Shown: piece by piece, positions 18,364 to 27,633 of the stretch | Layout of the letters: each line of letters opens with the position of its first letter | How positions within the stretch are numbered: the stretch's first letter is position 1 | Source: Clostridium aminobutyricum | Lineage (GTDB): Bacteria; Bacillota; Clostridia; Peptostreptococcales; Anaerovoracaceae | Direction of reading: 5' to 3' | Length of the DNA stretch: 64,000 nucleotides | Assembly (NCBI RefSeq): GCF_017255415.1 | Contig: NZ_JAFJZZ010000006.1 | Coordinates: forward strand, 1-64,000 | The notes under the pieces: model-generated | Told to the model about the DNA's origin: nothing | The model's database searches: none | The model's input: only the letters and a program-made list of their open reading frames with translations | Made by a program: the position numbers and the translations under genes

Positions 18364-19266
18364 TTATTGGAGTTTCCCCGTATTTTTCGCTATGATATAA
18401 GACAAATCCAACGGTTCAAGTTTTATGCTTGGCTGATTTGAATCCGTATAATATTGGACCTCTTCTTTCTCTAAAAATTGTTTTATTACATCCGCATGAA
18501 CACAATGCCCAAAGCTTAAGGATCCGGTACTGCTTTGCATACCATATACGATCCCCTTCGCGTCAAATAATGGGCCTCCGTTTTGCCCTGTAAATCCCGG
18601 TGTACTCATCTCAATTCCTGCAATCTGATTGTCTGCCCCTATAAATCGGGTTACCATTCCTTCCGACGGAAATCGTGGGCTGGTTCTGTTTCCTTCATTT
18701 GTCCACGCGATTTCATCCCGCTGTGCATCGTACATATAATTCGTGAATTCAGGGAAAGGGAAGCCCAATCTGCACAAGAACTTTCCTTGACGAATTTCTT
18801 GTTCTTCTGCTGCAAAGGTAGCATATCCACTATAATTAATCTGATTAAATCCATCCAGTTTCAATATTGCTACGTCTGCTTTCGGATGAAACCTGCACTG
18901 AATTCCGGACAATGCGTCCACACAGTCTACAAACCGGATTTTCATTTGGGTGATCGTGTTTTCTTCGTATTCATATTCCTTCTCAAGAGATTTCAGTAGT
19001 TCTTCCAGAGCAGTATCCGCTGCCTCTGCCTCTGCCTGCTGCAATAATTGTTTTTTTGCCTCTTTAAATTTAAGATATTTCTCTTCTATCGCGGAGGCAT
19101 CCATGATCATTTTGGCGGTTCCTTTTGTGGTCACAGCAAAGCCTTCTTCATTGACAAAAAATAAAGTCGACGAGCTAGGTAAAATTTTTGCAGAACCATA
19201 GGTTCTCATTATAGAAAAAACAGGACGGGTGAAGTTCCCAACCTTTTCAATCGCATCTTCAAACAT
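18364..19266 (-). CDS. Trypsin-fold protein, probably inactive protease
   Basis: The 300-aa product has the two-barrel layout of S1/HtrA-type proteases but lacks key catalytic residues. The position of the catalytic His block reads EGFAVTTKGTAKMI and has no His. The Asp-type motif ADVAILKLDG is kept. The Ser loop reads GFTGQNGGPLFD, with Asn where GxSGGP has Ser. A charged helical insertion (about 60-115) is unusual. There is no signal peptide, so it is probably cytoplasmic. The second ATG (19266) lies seven bases from GGAGG, while the first (19272) abuts it. It is divergent from a nucleoid-associated protein gene. A binding or scaffold role is inferred. Confidence 0.65.
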   Translation of the reverse strand: MFEDAIEKVGNFTRPVFSIMRTYGSAKILPSSSTLFFVNEEGFAVTTKGTAKMIMDASAIEEKYLKFKEAKKQLLQQAEAEAADTALEELLKSLEKEYEYEENTITQMKIRFVDCVDALSGIQCRFHPKADVAILKLDGFNQINYSGYATFAAEEQEIRQGKFLCRLGFPFPEFTNYMYDAQRDEIAWTNEGNRTSPRFPSEGMVTRFIGADNQIAGIEMSTPGFTGQNGGPLFDAKGIVYGMQSSTGSLSFGHCVHADVIKQFLEKEEVQYYTDSNQPSIKLEPLDLSYIIAKNTGKLQ

Positions 19267-19304
19267 GTACATTCCTCCATTTATCCCAAATCTCTTTCAA
19301 TTTT

Positions 19305-19334
19305 ATTGTACCACTTTCGAGAAGGCCTGTACAA
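19305..19334 (-). promoter_or_regulatory. Promoter of the trypsin-fold gene
   Basis: On the minus strand the -35 is TTGTAC (19329-19334) and the -10 is TACAAT (19305-19310), with an 18-base spacer. A TATACT box on the plus strand near 19368 may serve the divergent gene, but its -35 is unclear. Confidence 0.5.
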
Positions 19335-19395
19335 GAATAAAAGGATTTATGACCCGTCCGTTTTGTGGTATACTCCTTTTCGAGGTGAAAATGAA

Positions 19396-20391
19396 ATGAA
19401 TGATATTATCATAGAAAAAGCAATTCTACATATTTTAGATACCAGTATCACCACTCCCGTCTTAGCGGACAAGCTTATGGCTTATAGTCAGCAAGCCGAC
19501 GAATTTCTGAAGATTCATATTGCCCGGGCTATAGAGGATGCAGACATTAAGAAAGGTGCCTTTAAAAGTGAAGGGGAAGACATAAAAAAACTTATTTCCA
19601 ATGTAGAGGATGCTGCTTTTATTCAAGGTTCGCAGCAATTGGCGCAGCAAATTTTTGAACTGGCTCTATCCAACCCCGGCATTCCTGCCGCAGACCTCTT
19701 ATGCTGCCATTTTCGTTATGATAACGGACTGTATTTCGGGCTTCTTAAATTTAATTACAAGTCCTCCTACATACACCAGTTCAATATGGCAGACGAATTC
19801 AAAGAAACACGAATTCTCAAGCAAAATGCGACTATTGCAAGTGAAAATCAAAAGTTGGAGGAATTTGCCTTTATTCGTTTGGATGATTTCAGTGTATTGG
19901 TCAAGGAAAAAAAGGTGGAGATCAACGGTGCAAAAGACTATTATCTTTCCAGTCAACTATTGAAAGTTGATACAGACCTCTCCCCCAAAGCGAAGGTAAA
20001 TATCGTGGAGAAAGCAGCTCAGAAGGTCATTAAGGAATTCTATGGAGAAGACCCGTTAAAAGTATCCCAAGTAAAAACGGAATTGAAAAGCTGCGTGGAT
20101 GAAAGCAGCATCATAGAAATCGATCGCATTACGAATGCTGTTTTCGATGGAAATTTTTCCGCTCAGCAGCGCTATCGGGAAGAAGTCGCACAAAAAGGAA
20201 TTTCAGGCAAGGCTTTTGAAGTCACCTCCGAAATTGAGAAGAAAGTGGCCAGAAAGCAAAAGATATTCACTGACAGCGGTATCGAAATCAGTCTGCCGGT
20301 TGATTATTTAGAGAACAAGAAGAAAGTGGAGTTTATCATGAATGAAGATGGTACCATGTCGATATTGATTAAGGCAGTGGTGCTCCGATAG
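19396..20391 (+). CDS. 37-kDa-type nucleoid-associated protein
   Basis: This family (NdpA/YejK-like, NA37) binds the nucleoid in proteobacteria; its role in clostridia is not established. The 331-aa protein begins MNDIIIEKAILHILD, the family's characteristic N-terminus, and keeps the central GLLKFNYKSSYIH and the C-terminal GIEISLPVDYLENK segments. A GAGGTG site lies eight bases before this ATG; the 30 extra upstream codons in frame overlap the promoter region. It is the only plus-strand gene in the first 25 kb and is divergent from the trypsin-fold gene. Confidence 0.82.
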   Translation: MNDIIIEKAILHILDTSITTPVLADKLMAYSQQADEFLKIHIARAIEDADIKKGAFKSEGEDIKKLISNVEDAAFIQGSQQLAQQIFELALSNPGIPAADLLCCHFRYDNGLYFGLLKFNYKSSYIHQFNMADEFKETRILKQNATIASENQKLEEFAFIRLDDFSVLVKEKKVEINGAKDYYLSSQLLKVDTDLSPKAKVNIVEKAAQKVIKEFYGEDPLKVSQVKTELKSCVDESSIIEIDRITNAVFDGNFSAQQRYREEVAQKGISGKAFEVTSEIEKKVARKQKIFTDSGIEISLPVDYLENKKKVEFIMNEDGTMSILIKAVVLR

Positions 20392-20421
20392 AATAAATAT
20401 AAATAATGTAATATCTGTAAA

Positions 20422-20629
20422 TCCAATGTCATAGCTGCCATCGACGGATATTTTGAAGAATATTTATCTTTTCAAATTTCGTGAGCAAAGCTTTTAGCGA
20501 GTATGAAATACGAAGAAAAGAATTGTTTGAGCGTAGCGAGTTTGCTTTTCTATCTAAAAGCAAAGAACGGAATTTATGAAAAGATTTATTCTGAAAATTA
20601 ATCCTGAGAATGGCAGCTATGACATTGGA
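20422..20629. mobile_element. MITE-like palindromic element, 208 bp
   Basis: Perfect 20-bp terminal inverted repeats (20422-20441 TCCAATGTCATAGCTGCCAT and its complement at 20610-20629) bound an AT-rich body that is itself an imperfect long hairpin. ATCTTTTCA-AATTT near 20468 matches the complement of AAATTTATGAAAAGAT near 20575, and CTTTTAG motifs mirror each other nearer the centre. No transposase is encoded and no clear target-site duplication is seen. The inner GAGCGTAGCGAG text resembles short repeats common in clostridial genomes. It fills the 377-base gap between two convergent genes. Confidence 0.6.
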
Positions 20630-20690
20630 ATACCGTTTTATTTCTAGATATACAATATTTCGAAACTTCATTGGGACATTTAATAAAGCA

Positions 20691-20741
20691 ATACCCTGCC
20701 ATTTGGGATGCAGACTCTTTTCTGTTCCAACTGGCAGGGTA
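20691..20741 (-). terminator. Terminator of the large Wzy-like gene
   Basis: On the minus strand TACCCTGCCA (20732-20741) pairs with TGGCAGGGTAT (20691-20701). The inner arms TTGGAACAGA and TCTGCATCCCAA extend the stem. GCTTTATT follows. It is 28 bases past the stop. Confidence 0.65.
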
Positions 20742-20768
20742 CTATTTATTTCTTTTGATATATAATTT

Positions 20769-23708
20769 TTATTTAGTTACTGTTATTTTTTCTATCTGAG
20801 CCCCAGTCGGGAAGTTTAGTGTAAAGGTTTCTGAGCTTCCTGCTGTTGCCGTTACTCCATTTGCCTCATCCGCTGCTTGTGCGCCTTTTAATGTTGCTTT
20901 TACATAGGCGCCATTTTCGTCATAGTTGACAGATAACGTTTGTCCATCCACGGAAACCGAAAGTTCCTTTACTAAAGCACTTCCGTCTAAGCCTTTTAGC
21001 CCTCCTAATCGTAAGGTATATTCTCCGCCTTTTGTGCAATAGGTTTGCAACGTAAAGGAGGTCCCTTTTTCTATTTTGACTGTTCCGTCAAAATCCTTCG
21101 TAATCGGTTCTTTCGGATTCTTGGATTCTGCCGTTGTCAGCCCCCACTTCGTGCTTCCGGTAAGCACGATGATATTGTCCGGAATGCCGTCATTATTGAC
21201 ATCTACACCAAAATCCGAATTGAATATGGTATTAGAAAAAATATGAATACCAGTAGAAAGAGTCTGCGTATCTAAGTTTTCAATGCCAAGCATCTTGCCT
21301 ACAAACACCACGTTACTTGGATCCAGCATCGCATCATCTAAATAGGTCGCATTCCTTTCCTGAAGCTGTCTGTAATACCCTAAAATATTGTCCACATAGT
21401 ATTCTTTTTTACCGACTAAATGCATCAAAATTTCTATCGGGTTATCCCTTGTTGGATTAATCGCTGTATCAAAGATATTAAAAAGATTATTCCAAGTTTT
21501 AGGACTTGATTTCCAATCTTCAGCCGCAATGGATGCAGCCTCAAAAAGTTTGTCATCTTGTCCTGTGTTAAAATAAAACGGTAATACATAATTCAATACG
21601 GCATCCGTATTGTTTGTCACTTCTTTCGCGAACTTATTCGCTTGCTCTAAGTTTTCCTGTAATCCGTAGGTACTTACTGTCACTAGATATGATGTTTTAT
21701 AATCATCCGCTTCAAATCGATCTATCTTTGCCAAGGTCTCTATTTGATCTATCGTACAATTGCCTGTAGATGCCTTATAGTGAGCAAATAAGTTTAATAC
21801 TAATAATATGCCCATTATCAAAGAAAGTAGGATTATAATAACCTTTGCAATAGCCGGACCGGTAATCTTTAAATTTAAGTCTTCATATATTTCCGCTGCG
21901 CATTTTTCTACAAGGTCGGTGGCCTCCTCATCGCGAACTTCTTTCTCAAAAGGTTTTGATTGAGCAATTATCAACAATGACATTATAGCAAAAGTGATAA
22001 TCAAGAAAGGTCCGGCGGACCATGTGAGATCCGTGATAGCTTGGCCAAATATTTGGAATACACAAGCTATAAACAATGGTAAAGTTGTAAATGCCAGACC
22101 TCCCTGCTTTCTTAGCTTTAACATTGACAGAATGCAAGCTACTAATATTCCTATAAATAAACCAAATCCAATCACTCCTAGGTCGCAAAGAGTTTGAATG
22201 TAATGATTATGAACATATAATGTTGCATAAAAGAAATTCTGAACCGAGGCCACGCCCTCCTCATATCCACTGATTCCATGACCTATTACAGGACTTTGTC
22301 TAAATAGTTTTAGACCATCTTCGAAGAATACTATACGTTGTACCATATTTTGGTTGGCACCTAAGTCTTGAATACGGTTTGCAACATTTTCAGGTAAGAG
22401 CTTATACGTTAATTTTACTTCTTCAGAAGTTCCTGTTTTAACGTTTTCGCAGACAACCTGCTTTAAAAGGCTTCCTCCTTCATTCCCGGTGAAATAGAGT
22501 TTAACAATTTTAGAGCCTTCCGGAACATTGAAGGAGGCCTTGTCCATCGTCCCGTCGTAAATAGTCGTAAATGTATGAACTTTTAAGTCCGTTTGATCTT
22601 GTGAAGTAATTTTTATTGTCGGCGCTTTTTCCGTTTCTGCTTGTAACTGATATTCTCCTGGCTCTAAGTAAGCCGCACGCATAACCGTTTCCGTAGGTTC
22701 TAAAGTCATTGGTCCTGTTACATGTATCGCTGCTAGAACGTAACCGCAAATTATAATTAGCACGATAGCTCCAACAGCTAATCCAGCTTTCATATTACCG
22801 GCTAATTTCGTAGAAATAGATATTCTACCATAGTTATCTACCGCCCATAATGATGCAGCATTCAAAACGATTGCCATCAGCGGTAAGATAAATGAATTAT
22901 CAAAAGAACGCATCACTATTGCACCACAAACAAGTGTCACTATAACCGTTTCTGCCATTAGCATAAACAATTGAAGACGCTCGCCTTTTGGGGTCACCAA
23001 AATCATCAGAATGCAGGCAATCAAAAACATTACTATGGAACCTAAACTAAATAAAAGCAGGTAGGTCAATGCATGTATTGATAATAAGATAATGCCTAAT
23101 GTACGTTCTTTAGCGCCTTCGCTACTTACTATCAAATATAAGCAAAGAAAAATGCCTAACGCTATAACCCCTGCAAAAGTATTGGCATTACCGAAAATAC
23201 CAGTAATACGAATTCCCTGTTCTAGTACGCCAAAGTGCTGCATACTAGAAGTAAATAAGCCCATAAATGCCTTAAAACCTGTTGCAAGTGGGCCATCTGA
23301 AGCGGCATCGATGGATACTATTCCAAAAATAGATGTTACAATAGTTAAGGTAGCCGCAACCCTTCCAAAGCCTTTCTTGGTTGGAACCGCCAATACCAAA
23401 ATAGTAAAAAAAACTGCCGCTGCAATAATCAATTTTGTAAATTCAAAAAGAGCAGCCTTTGGCACATCTGCATAACAAATAGAAATCCCATTCCAAATCA
23501 GGTAGGCAAGAATCATAAAGAATAATGGACCTGTATACACTTTTAAGGCATTCTTTGCCTGCTTCGTAAACATTAAAGCAGCTATCAGTATCAGGCCTGC
23601 CAAAGCACCCCACTTTTGTACAAGCGAATCAAAAGATCCAGCCGCTGTCGTAAACAACATGAGCAATATAACTGATGCGATAGGAATAATCGTTATTTTT
23701 TTTGTCAT
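20769..23708 (-). CDS. Wzy-like O-antigen ligase/polymerase with large C-terminal extension
   Basis: This 979-aa protein is probably a membrane polymerase or ligase of surface glycan. The N-terminal part has about a dozen hydrophobic helices, and a large extracytoplasmic loop (about 330-460) is beta-rich. The Wzy_C-type signature VIGHGISGYEEGV followed by YVHNHYIQTLCDLGVIG lies near residue 490-515. After the last helix (about 625) comes a helical repeat region, then a terminal beta-rich domain with DVNNDGIPDN and a jelly-roll-like pattern. Wzy proteins are usually 400-600 aa, so the extension is exceptional and may bind glycan. It follows the initiating transferase gene by 25 bases. Confidence 0.78.
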   Translation of the reverse strand: MTKKITIIPIASVILLMLFTTAAGSFDSLVQKWGALAGLILIAALMFTKQAKNALKVYTGPLFFMILAYLIWNGISICYADVPKAALFEFTKLIIAAAVFFTILVLAVPTKKGFGRVAATLTIVTSIFGIVSIDAASDGPLATGFKAFMGLFTSSMQHFGVLEQGIRITGIFGNANTFAGVIALGIFLCLYLIVSSEGAKERTLGIILLSIHALTYLLLFSLGSIVMFLIACILMILVTPKGERLQLFMLMAETVIVTLVCGAIVMRSFDNSFILPLMAIVLNAASLWAVDNYGRISISTKLAGNMKAGLAVGAIVLIIICGYVLAAIHVTGPMTLEPTETVMRAAYLEPGEYQLQAETEKAPTIKITSQDQTDLKVHTFTTIYDGTMDKASFNVPEGSKIVKLYFTGNEGGSLLKQVVCENVKTGTSEEVKLTYKLLPENVANRIQDLGANQNMVQRIVFFEDGLKLFRQSPVIGHGISGYEEGVASVQNFFYATLYVHNHYIQTLCDLGVIGFGLFIGILVACILSMLKLRKQGGLAFTTLPLFIACVFQIFGQAITDLTWSAGPFLIITFAIMSLLIIAQSKPFEKEVRDEEATDLVEKCAAEIYEDLNLKITGPAIAKVIIILLSLIMGILLVLNLFAHYKASTGNCTIDQIETLAKIDRFEADDYKTSYLVTVSTYGLQENLEQANKFAKEVTNNTDAVLNYVLPFYFNTGQDDKLFEAASIAAEDWKSSPKTWNNLFNIFDTAINPTRDNPIEILMHLVGKKEYYVDNILGYYRQLQERNATYLDDAMLDPSNVVFVGKMLGIENLDTQTLSTGIHIFSNTIFNSDFGVDVNNDGIPDNIIVLTGSTKWGLTTAESKNPKEPITKDFDGTVKIEKGTSFTLQTYCTKGGEYTLRLGGLKGLDGSALVKELSVSVDGQTLSVNYDENGAYVKATLKGAQAADEANGVTATAGSSETFTLNFPTGAQIEKITVTK

Positions 23709-23733
23709 TTCTCAATACACCTTTCTCTTTCCC

Positions 23734-25113
23734 CTATATTTTTTCTTCATTTACGATACCCTTAAAAAGGGTACGAAATAGTATTTTTATATCAAATAAA
23801 ATGGTCCAATTCTCTATGTAATAGATATCATGCTGAATGCGCTTCTCAATCGAAGTATCGCCGCGTAATCCGTTTACCTGTGCCCAACCGGTAATACCCG
23901 GCCGAACTTGATGCTTAACCATGTATAGGGGAATAGTTTCTTTAAACTGTTCCACAAAAAACGGTCTCTCCGGCCGTGGCCCAACCAGGCTCATATCCCC
24001 CTTCAGTACGTTGAAGAATTGGGGTAATTCATCTATTGAAAATTTACGTATCAATGAGCCGAATTTTGTCTTCCTCGGATCAGCCAGCGTCGTCCATGCA
24101 GTGCTTTCAATAGGATTTACTCGCATGGAGCGGAATTTATACATGGTAAAGAGGTCTTTGTTTAGCCCAACCCTCTCTTGTTTAAAGATAATCGGTCCTG
24201 GCGAAGAAATCTTGGTTCCTATTGCTGTAACAATCATGACTGGAGAAAGAATCAAAAGTAGACACAAGGATCCCATGATATCTATCGCTCTTTTAACCAT
24301 AGCGTTTAAAATATTATCTAAGGGAATCCGGCGGATATTAATCAGCGGAATTCCTTCCATATCATCCATATATGGCTTCGAAGGCATATATTTGGAGTAA
24401 AACGGAATCACGCAAAGCTTTGTTCCCGCTTTTTCACAGCTATTTATCACTTTCGGCAAAAGTTGAAATTCCGCTGCCTCTAACGCTACTACCACCTCAT
24501 CGGGGTTAAAGGTCTCAAGCGCAGCATCGATTTGGTCATAATTCCCTAAGTATTTTGCATGCATTAAAACCCTATCAGATGCCAGATAACCTATTGGTGA
24601 GAAGCCCAATGCTTTGTTTTTGTTTATCGCTTCCAAGTACTCTTTTGCAAGAGGGCCTGAACCAATGATAAGATTATGTTTTATGTTAAAGCCCTTTTGT
24701 CTGTACTTTTTTAACACAAACCGAACGAAATATCTTTTAGTTGCAGTACCCATGGTATTGAACAAGAGAAAGAAGACCAAGGTCCATCGTGATAGATCCA
24801 GCCACTTAAAAAAGAACAAGCAGGTTAAGAGAATAACAATACCTAAAAAATTAGCTTGAATAATAAGGGAGAATTCCTTGGAAAAGTCTTTTCGCCGAAA
24901 CGATTCATATAGTCCAAATCCAGCATAAAGCAGCAAATATAACGGAATTACAATAAAGGCAAGCTGAATATAAATAGCCAGCGTTATATGTCCGGACTCC
25001 CCTTCCATAACAAAGAAACGAACAACGTAGGCAAGTGCCATTGCGATTAAAATAGCTACCCCATCCGTTAATATGTTGAAATCGTTGAGTATTTTTTGAT
25101 TTTCCTTAATCAT
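23734..25113 (-). CDS. WbaP-type undecaprenyl-phosphate sugar phosphotransferase
   Basis: This polyprenyl-phosphate hexose-1-phosphate transferase starts glycan synthesis on undecaprenyl phosphate. Four or five N-terminal helices (about 15-130) and a Rossmann-like domain (LIIGSGPLAKEYLEA, about 150) precede the catalytic domain. That domain shows KRAIDIMGS, the FKQERVGLNKDLFTMYKFRS block and SLVGPRPERPFFVEQF. The length of 459 aa is typical. The sugar is probably glucose or galactose, but the sequence does not decide. A second, smaller initiator is at 59066. It is probably cotranscribed with the Wzy-like gene downstream. Confidence 0.88.
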   Translation of the reverse strand: MIKENQKILNDFNILTDGVAILIAMALAYVVRFFVMEGESGHITLAIYIQLAFIVIPLYLLLYAGFGLYESFRRKDFSKEFSLIIQANFLGIVILLTCLFFFKWLDLSRWTLVFFLLFNTMGTATKRYFVRFVLKKYRQKGFNIKHNLIIGSGPLAKEYLEAINKNKALGFSPIGYLASDRVLMHAKYLGNYDQIDAALETFNPDEVVVALEAAEFQLLPKVINSCEKAGTKLCVIPFYSKYMPSKPYMDDMEGIPLINIRRIPLDNILNAMVKRAIDIMGSLCLLLILSPVMIVTAIGTKISSPGPIIFKQERVGLNKDLFTMYKFRSMRVNPIESTAWTTLADPRKTKFGSLIRKFSIDELPQFFNVLKGDMSLVGPRPERPFFVEQFKETIPLYMVKHQVRPGITGWAQVNGLRGDTSIEKRIQHDIYYIENWTILFDIKILFRTLFKGIVNEEKI

Positions 25114-25277
25114 GTTCGATATACACCCTTTTAAAACATTACCCGCTTTGATTCTATCTATAAACTAAATTTCGATAAAAAATTACCTTAAAATACATTT
25201 TTATCACGCTTTAAAACAATAGCTTTTTAATTATAGCATAATGTTCCAAAAAATGAATGTCTTTATGTAATTAATTC

Positions 25278-25307
25278 TTGGCAATTTGATTTTTAAGGTG
25301 GTATAAT
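25278..25307 (+). promoter_or_regulatory. Promoter of the stalk-domain protein
   Basis: The -35 is TTGGCA (25278-25283) and the -10 is TATAAT (25302-25307), with an 18-base spacer. The 321-base divergent gap 25114-25434 also contains a minus-strand TATAAT (25230-25235) that may serve the WbaP-type gene. The leader of about 120 bases downstream shows no clear structure. Confidence 0.6.
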
Positions 25308-25434
25308 AGTTAATTAATGGGATTTTATTAGGGGTATCGATGTTCGTATTTGATTAAGTTTCAACGTGTCATTGCACATACTACTTTACTTATTAAAAAA
25401 CGCTGCCAAATGATTTTACAGGGGAGAACAGATT

Positions 25435-26493
25435 ATGAAAAGGACAAAGAGGATTATAGGGATTGTTTTATCACTTTCTTTGATATTAGGGACGTCAACA
25501 GCTGCATTTGCTGCTTCATCAGTTTCAAATGCAGCTAAGCCTGCATCTACCAAAGTACTTGCTTACATTAAGCCTGATCTAAAAGTTCGTTTTAATGATG
25601 AGACGTTAACATTTAAGGATTCTAATAATCAAATTATATATCCTCTAGTATATAGAGGGAGTGCTTATTTGCCGATTCGGGCTATTTCCGCTTTGATTGG
25701 CGAAGATATTGAATGGGATAATTATAGTCAGACGGTTTTTATTGGTAAAACGCTCAGTAACCCAAGTAAATCAAAGATTAAAATGGGAAATCAAAATGCT
25801 TTTCAAATTATTTCTGCGTCAGCAATTTCCTCTATCGCACTGCCTTTTTTAGAAACTGTTTATGTAAAGCCAGATATTAATATTATGTATGACTTTGAAT
25901 TGAAATCGTTTACGGATAGTAATAATCAAACAGTCTATCCTATTATATATAATGGGAGCACCTATCTTCCAATCCGTTGCCTCTCTAGTTTAATGAATAA
26001 ACCGATTACTTGGGATAATGTATCTAAAACTATTATCATCGGAAATATCACTAGTGGAACAAGCACCATTTCAAAAAAGAGTCAAGCCATTCTTAACCTT
26101 GAGGCGAAATATGAATCAGCTATTGAACTATATGATCAAGCGACTGATAAGATTAAGTACATTCATCAATCTACGGATTCAGAAAAGTTAAACCTTATAG
26201 CAGCTGCGGTTACTGAAGATGTTGCTTTAGCGCAGAAACAAACGATTGATATTAAGAATATGAATACTGCGGATTTCACGGAAGATGAACTAAAAGCCAA
26301 AGACGTGCTATATGCTTTTGTAGAATCATCCGAGTATTATATCTTAGTTTTGGAAAATATTTCTTACTTAGCAGCTTCTTATTCAGACTATTCTATGCTT
26401 GCAGAGACTTTCATGGATTTGGCTTTACAGTCAAGAGATAAAATGGATGATGCTAGAACAGCTATTGAAAAGCTTCAGAAAAATGCACAATAA
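25435..26493 (+). CDS. Secreted stalk-domain (copper amine oxidase N-like) protein
   Basis: The 352-aa protein has a classical signal peptide (basic start, hydrophobic core, AFAASS cleavage region near residue 27). Two copies of the stalk domain found at the N-terminus of some amine oxidases follow, at about 45-105 and 140-200. Each has the pattern DSNNQ..YP..Y.GS.YLPIR and ends WDN.S.T..IG. The C-terminal half is helical and of unknown type. No oxidase domain is present, so copper chemistry should not be assumed; such domains in clostridia are envelope modules. GGGGAG precedes the start. Confidence 0.8.
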   Translation: MKRTKRIIGIVLSLSLILGTSTAAFAASSVSNAAKPASTKVLAYIKPDLKVRFNDETLTFKDSNNQIIYPLVYRGSAYLPIRAISALIGEDIEWDNYSQTVFIGKTLSNPSKSKIKMGNQNAFQIISASAISSIALPFLETVYVKPDINIMYDFELKSFTDSNNQTVYPIIYNGSTYLPIRCLSSLMNKPITWDNVSKTIIIGNITSGTSTISKKSQAILNLEAKYESAIELYDQATDKIKYIHQSTDSEKLNLIAAAVTEDVALAQKQTIDIKNMNTADFTEDELKAKDVLYAFVESSEYYILVLENISYLAASYSDYSMLAETFMDLALQSRDKMDDARTAIEKLQKNAQ

Positions 26494-26510
26494 AATAGAT
26501 TAGCTACATA

Positions 26511-26541
26511 AAAATCGCAATATGCTAGGTATTGCGATTTT
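26511..26541. terminator. Bidirectional terminator between stalk gene and galE
   Basis: A perfect 12-bp stem (26511-26522 with 26530-26541) has T-runs on both strands. It lies between the convergent stalk gene (ends 26493) and galE (ends 26548). Confidence 0.85.
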
Positions 26542-26547
26542 TTTAAT

Positions 26548-27549
26548 TCATTTATTATGCGTCTGTTTTATCAGTTCCCATTTGTAAGCACTGTTTACAA
26601 TGTTTGATAAGCTTGAATAGATCGGATTCCAATTGAGCTGAGTAATGGCCTTGCTGTTATCTGCAACAAGAATTGGCGGATCTCCATCCCTACGATTGCA
26701 AATTCTCAGTGGAACTTTTTTACCAGTTATTTTTTCCGCCTCAGTAACCAACTCTAATACAGAAATTCCCGCTCCGGTGCCTAAATTAAAAAAGTCAAAA
26801 CTCCCTATATTGGCCTCCGACCTTTTCTCTAACAGTTTTTCTACTGCCAGTACATGAGCCGTTGCTAAATCCTTCACATGAATATAATCCCTGATGCAAC
26901 TACCATCAGCTGTATCATAATCTTCACCAAATAATGAAAATGTTTCTCTTTTCCCCGTAAGCGCTTCTAGGATCAGCGGAATCACGTGGCTTTCAGAGTT
27001 ATGGTCTTCTCCCAGCCTTTCTTCATATGCAGCGCCAGCCGCGTTAAAATATCGAAGCGCAATGGAATTCAATCCGTATGCATTGCCATAATCCTTCAAT
27101 ATTTGCTCAATGATTAACTTCGTCCAGCCATACGGATTAATAGGTGCTTGCTTTTCCTTTTCTGTAATTGGAATCATTTCAGGAATTCCATATGTAGCAC
27201 AAGTGGAAGAAAAAACAATCTTTTTAACACCTTTTGAAATCAAAACATCAAATAATCTCTTACTGCCAAGCACATTATTTTCATAGTATTTTGATGGATC
27301 GATTACCGACTCTCCGACCAGTGAACTCGCTGCAAAATGAATCACCGCCTTGATATTATGCTGATCTAAAACTTTCTCTAGCTGTGTAATATCAGCAATA
27401 TCGCCTATTATTAATTCGCAATCTTTTACTGCCCATTCATGCCCCGTAGTTAAATTGTCATAAACAATTATGTCATAGCCTTTTCCAATTAGTTCTCTGA
27501 CAGTATGGCTGCCAATATATCCGGCTCCGCCTGTAACTAGAATTTTCAT
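26548..27549 (-). CDS. galE: UDP-glucose 4-epimerase
   Basis: GalE interconverts UDP-glucose and UDP-galactose, supplying galactose for glycans. It shows the NAD-binding VTGGAGYIGSHTVRELIG, the catalytic Ser in FSSTCATYG and the YxxxK motif in NPYGWTKLIIEQIL, plus RYFNAAGA. The length of 333 aa is normal. The ribosome site is GGTGAG. It lies 84 bases beyond the end of the long glycan operon and is separated from it by a terminator-like hairpin, so it may have its own promoter. Confidence 0.93.
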   Translation of the reverse strand: MKILVTGGAGYIGSHTVRELIGKGYDIIVYDNLTTGHEWAVKDCELIIGDIADITQLEKVLDQHNIKAVIHFAASSLVGESVIDPSKYYENNVLGSKRLFDVLISKGVKKIVFSSTCATYGIPEMIPITEKEKQAPINPYGWTKLIIEQILKDYGNAYGLNSIALRYFNAAGAAYEERLGEDHNSESHVIPLILEALTGKRETFSLFGEDYDTADGSCIRDYIHVKDLATAHVLAVEKLLEKRSEANIGSFDFFNLGTGAGISVLELVTEAEKITGKKVPLRICNRRDGDPPILVADNSKAITQLNWNPIYSSLSNIVNSAYKWELIKQTHNK

Positions 27550-27590
27550 TCACTTCTCACCTTTGTATCATCCCACTTTATAGAATAAAA

Positions 27591-27620
27591 GCTACTAAAT
27601 AATTCTCATCACTCAGTAGC
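27591..27620 (-). terminator. Probable terminator of the long glycan operon
   Basis: On the minus strand GCTACT (27615-27620 complement) pairs with AGTAGC (27591-27596 complement), possibly extended by imperfect pairs. TTTTATT follows. It is 14 bases past the DUF4236 gene. Confidence 0.5.
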
Positions 27621-27633
27621 CCTTACGCATTGT

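Noticed and set aside
20422-20629. Retron or group II intron RNA
   Set aside because: No reverse transcriptase, no domain V-like hairpin and no msr/msd layout nearby.
20429-20671. An 80-codon minus-strand frame in the palindromic element
   Set aside because: It spans both inverted arms of the MITE-like element and has no family likeness.
25435-26493. Copper amine oxidase
   Set aside because: Only the N-terminal stalk modules are present; there is no topaquinone domain.
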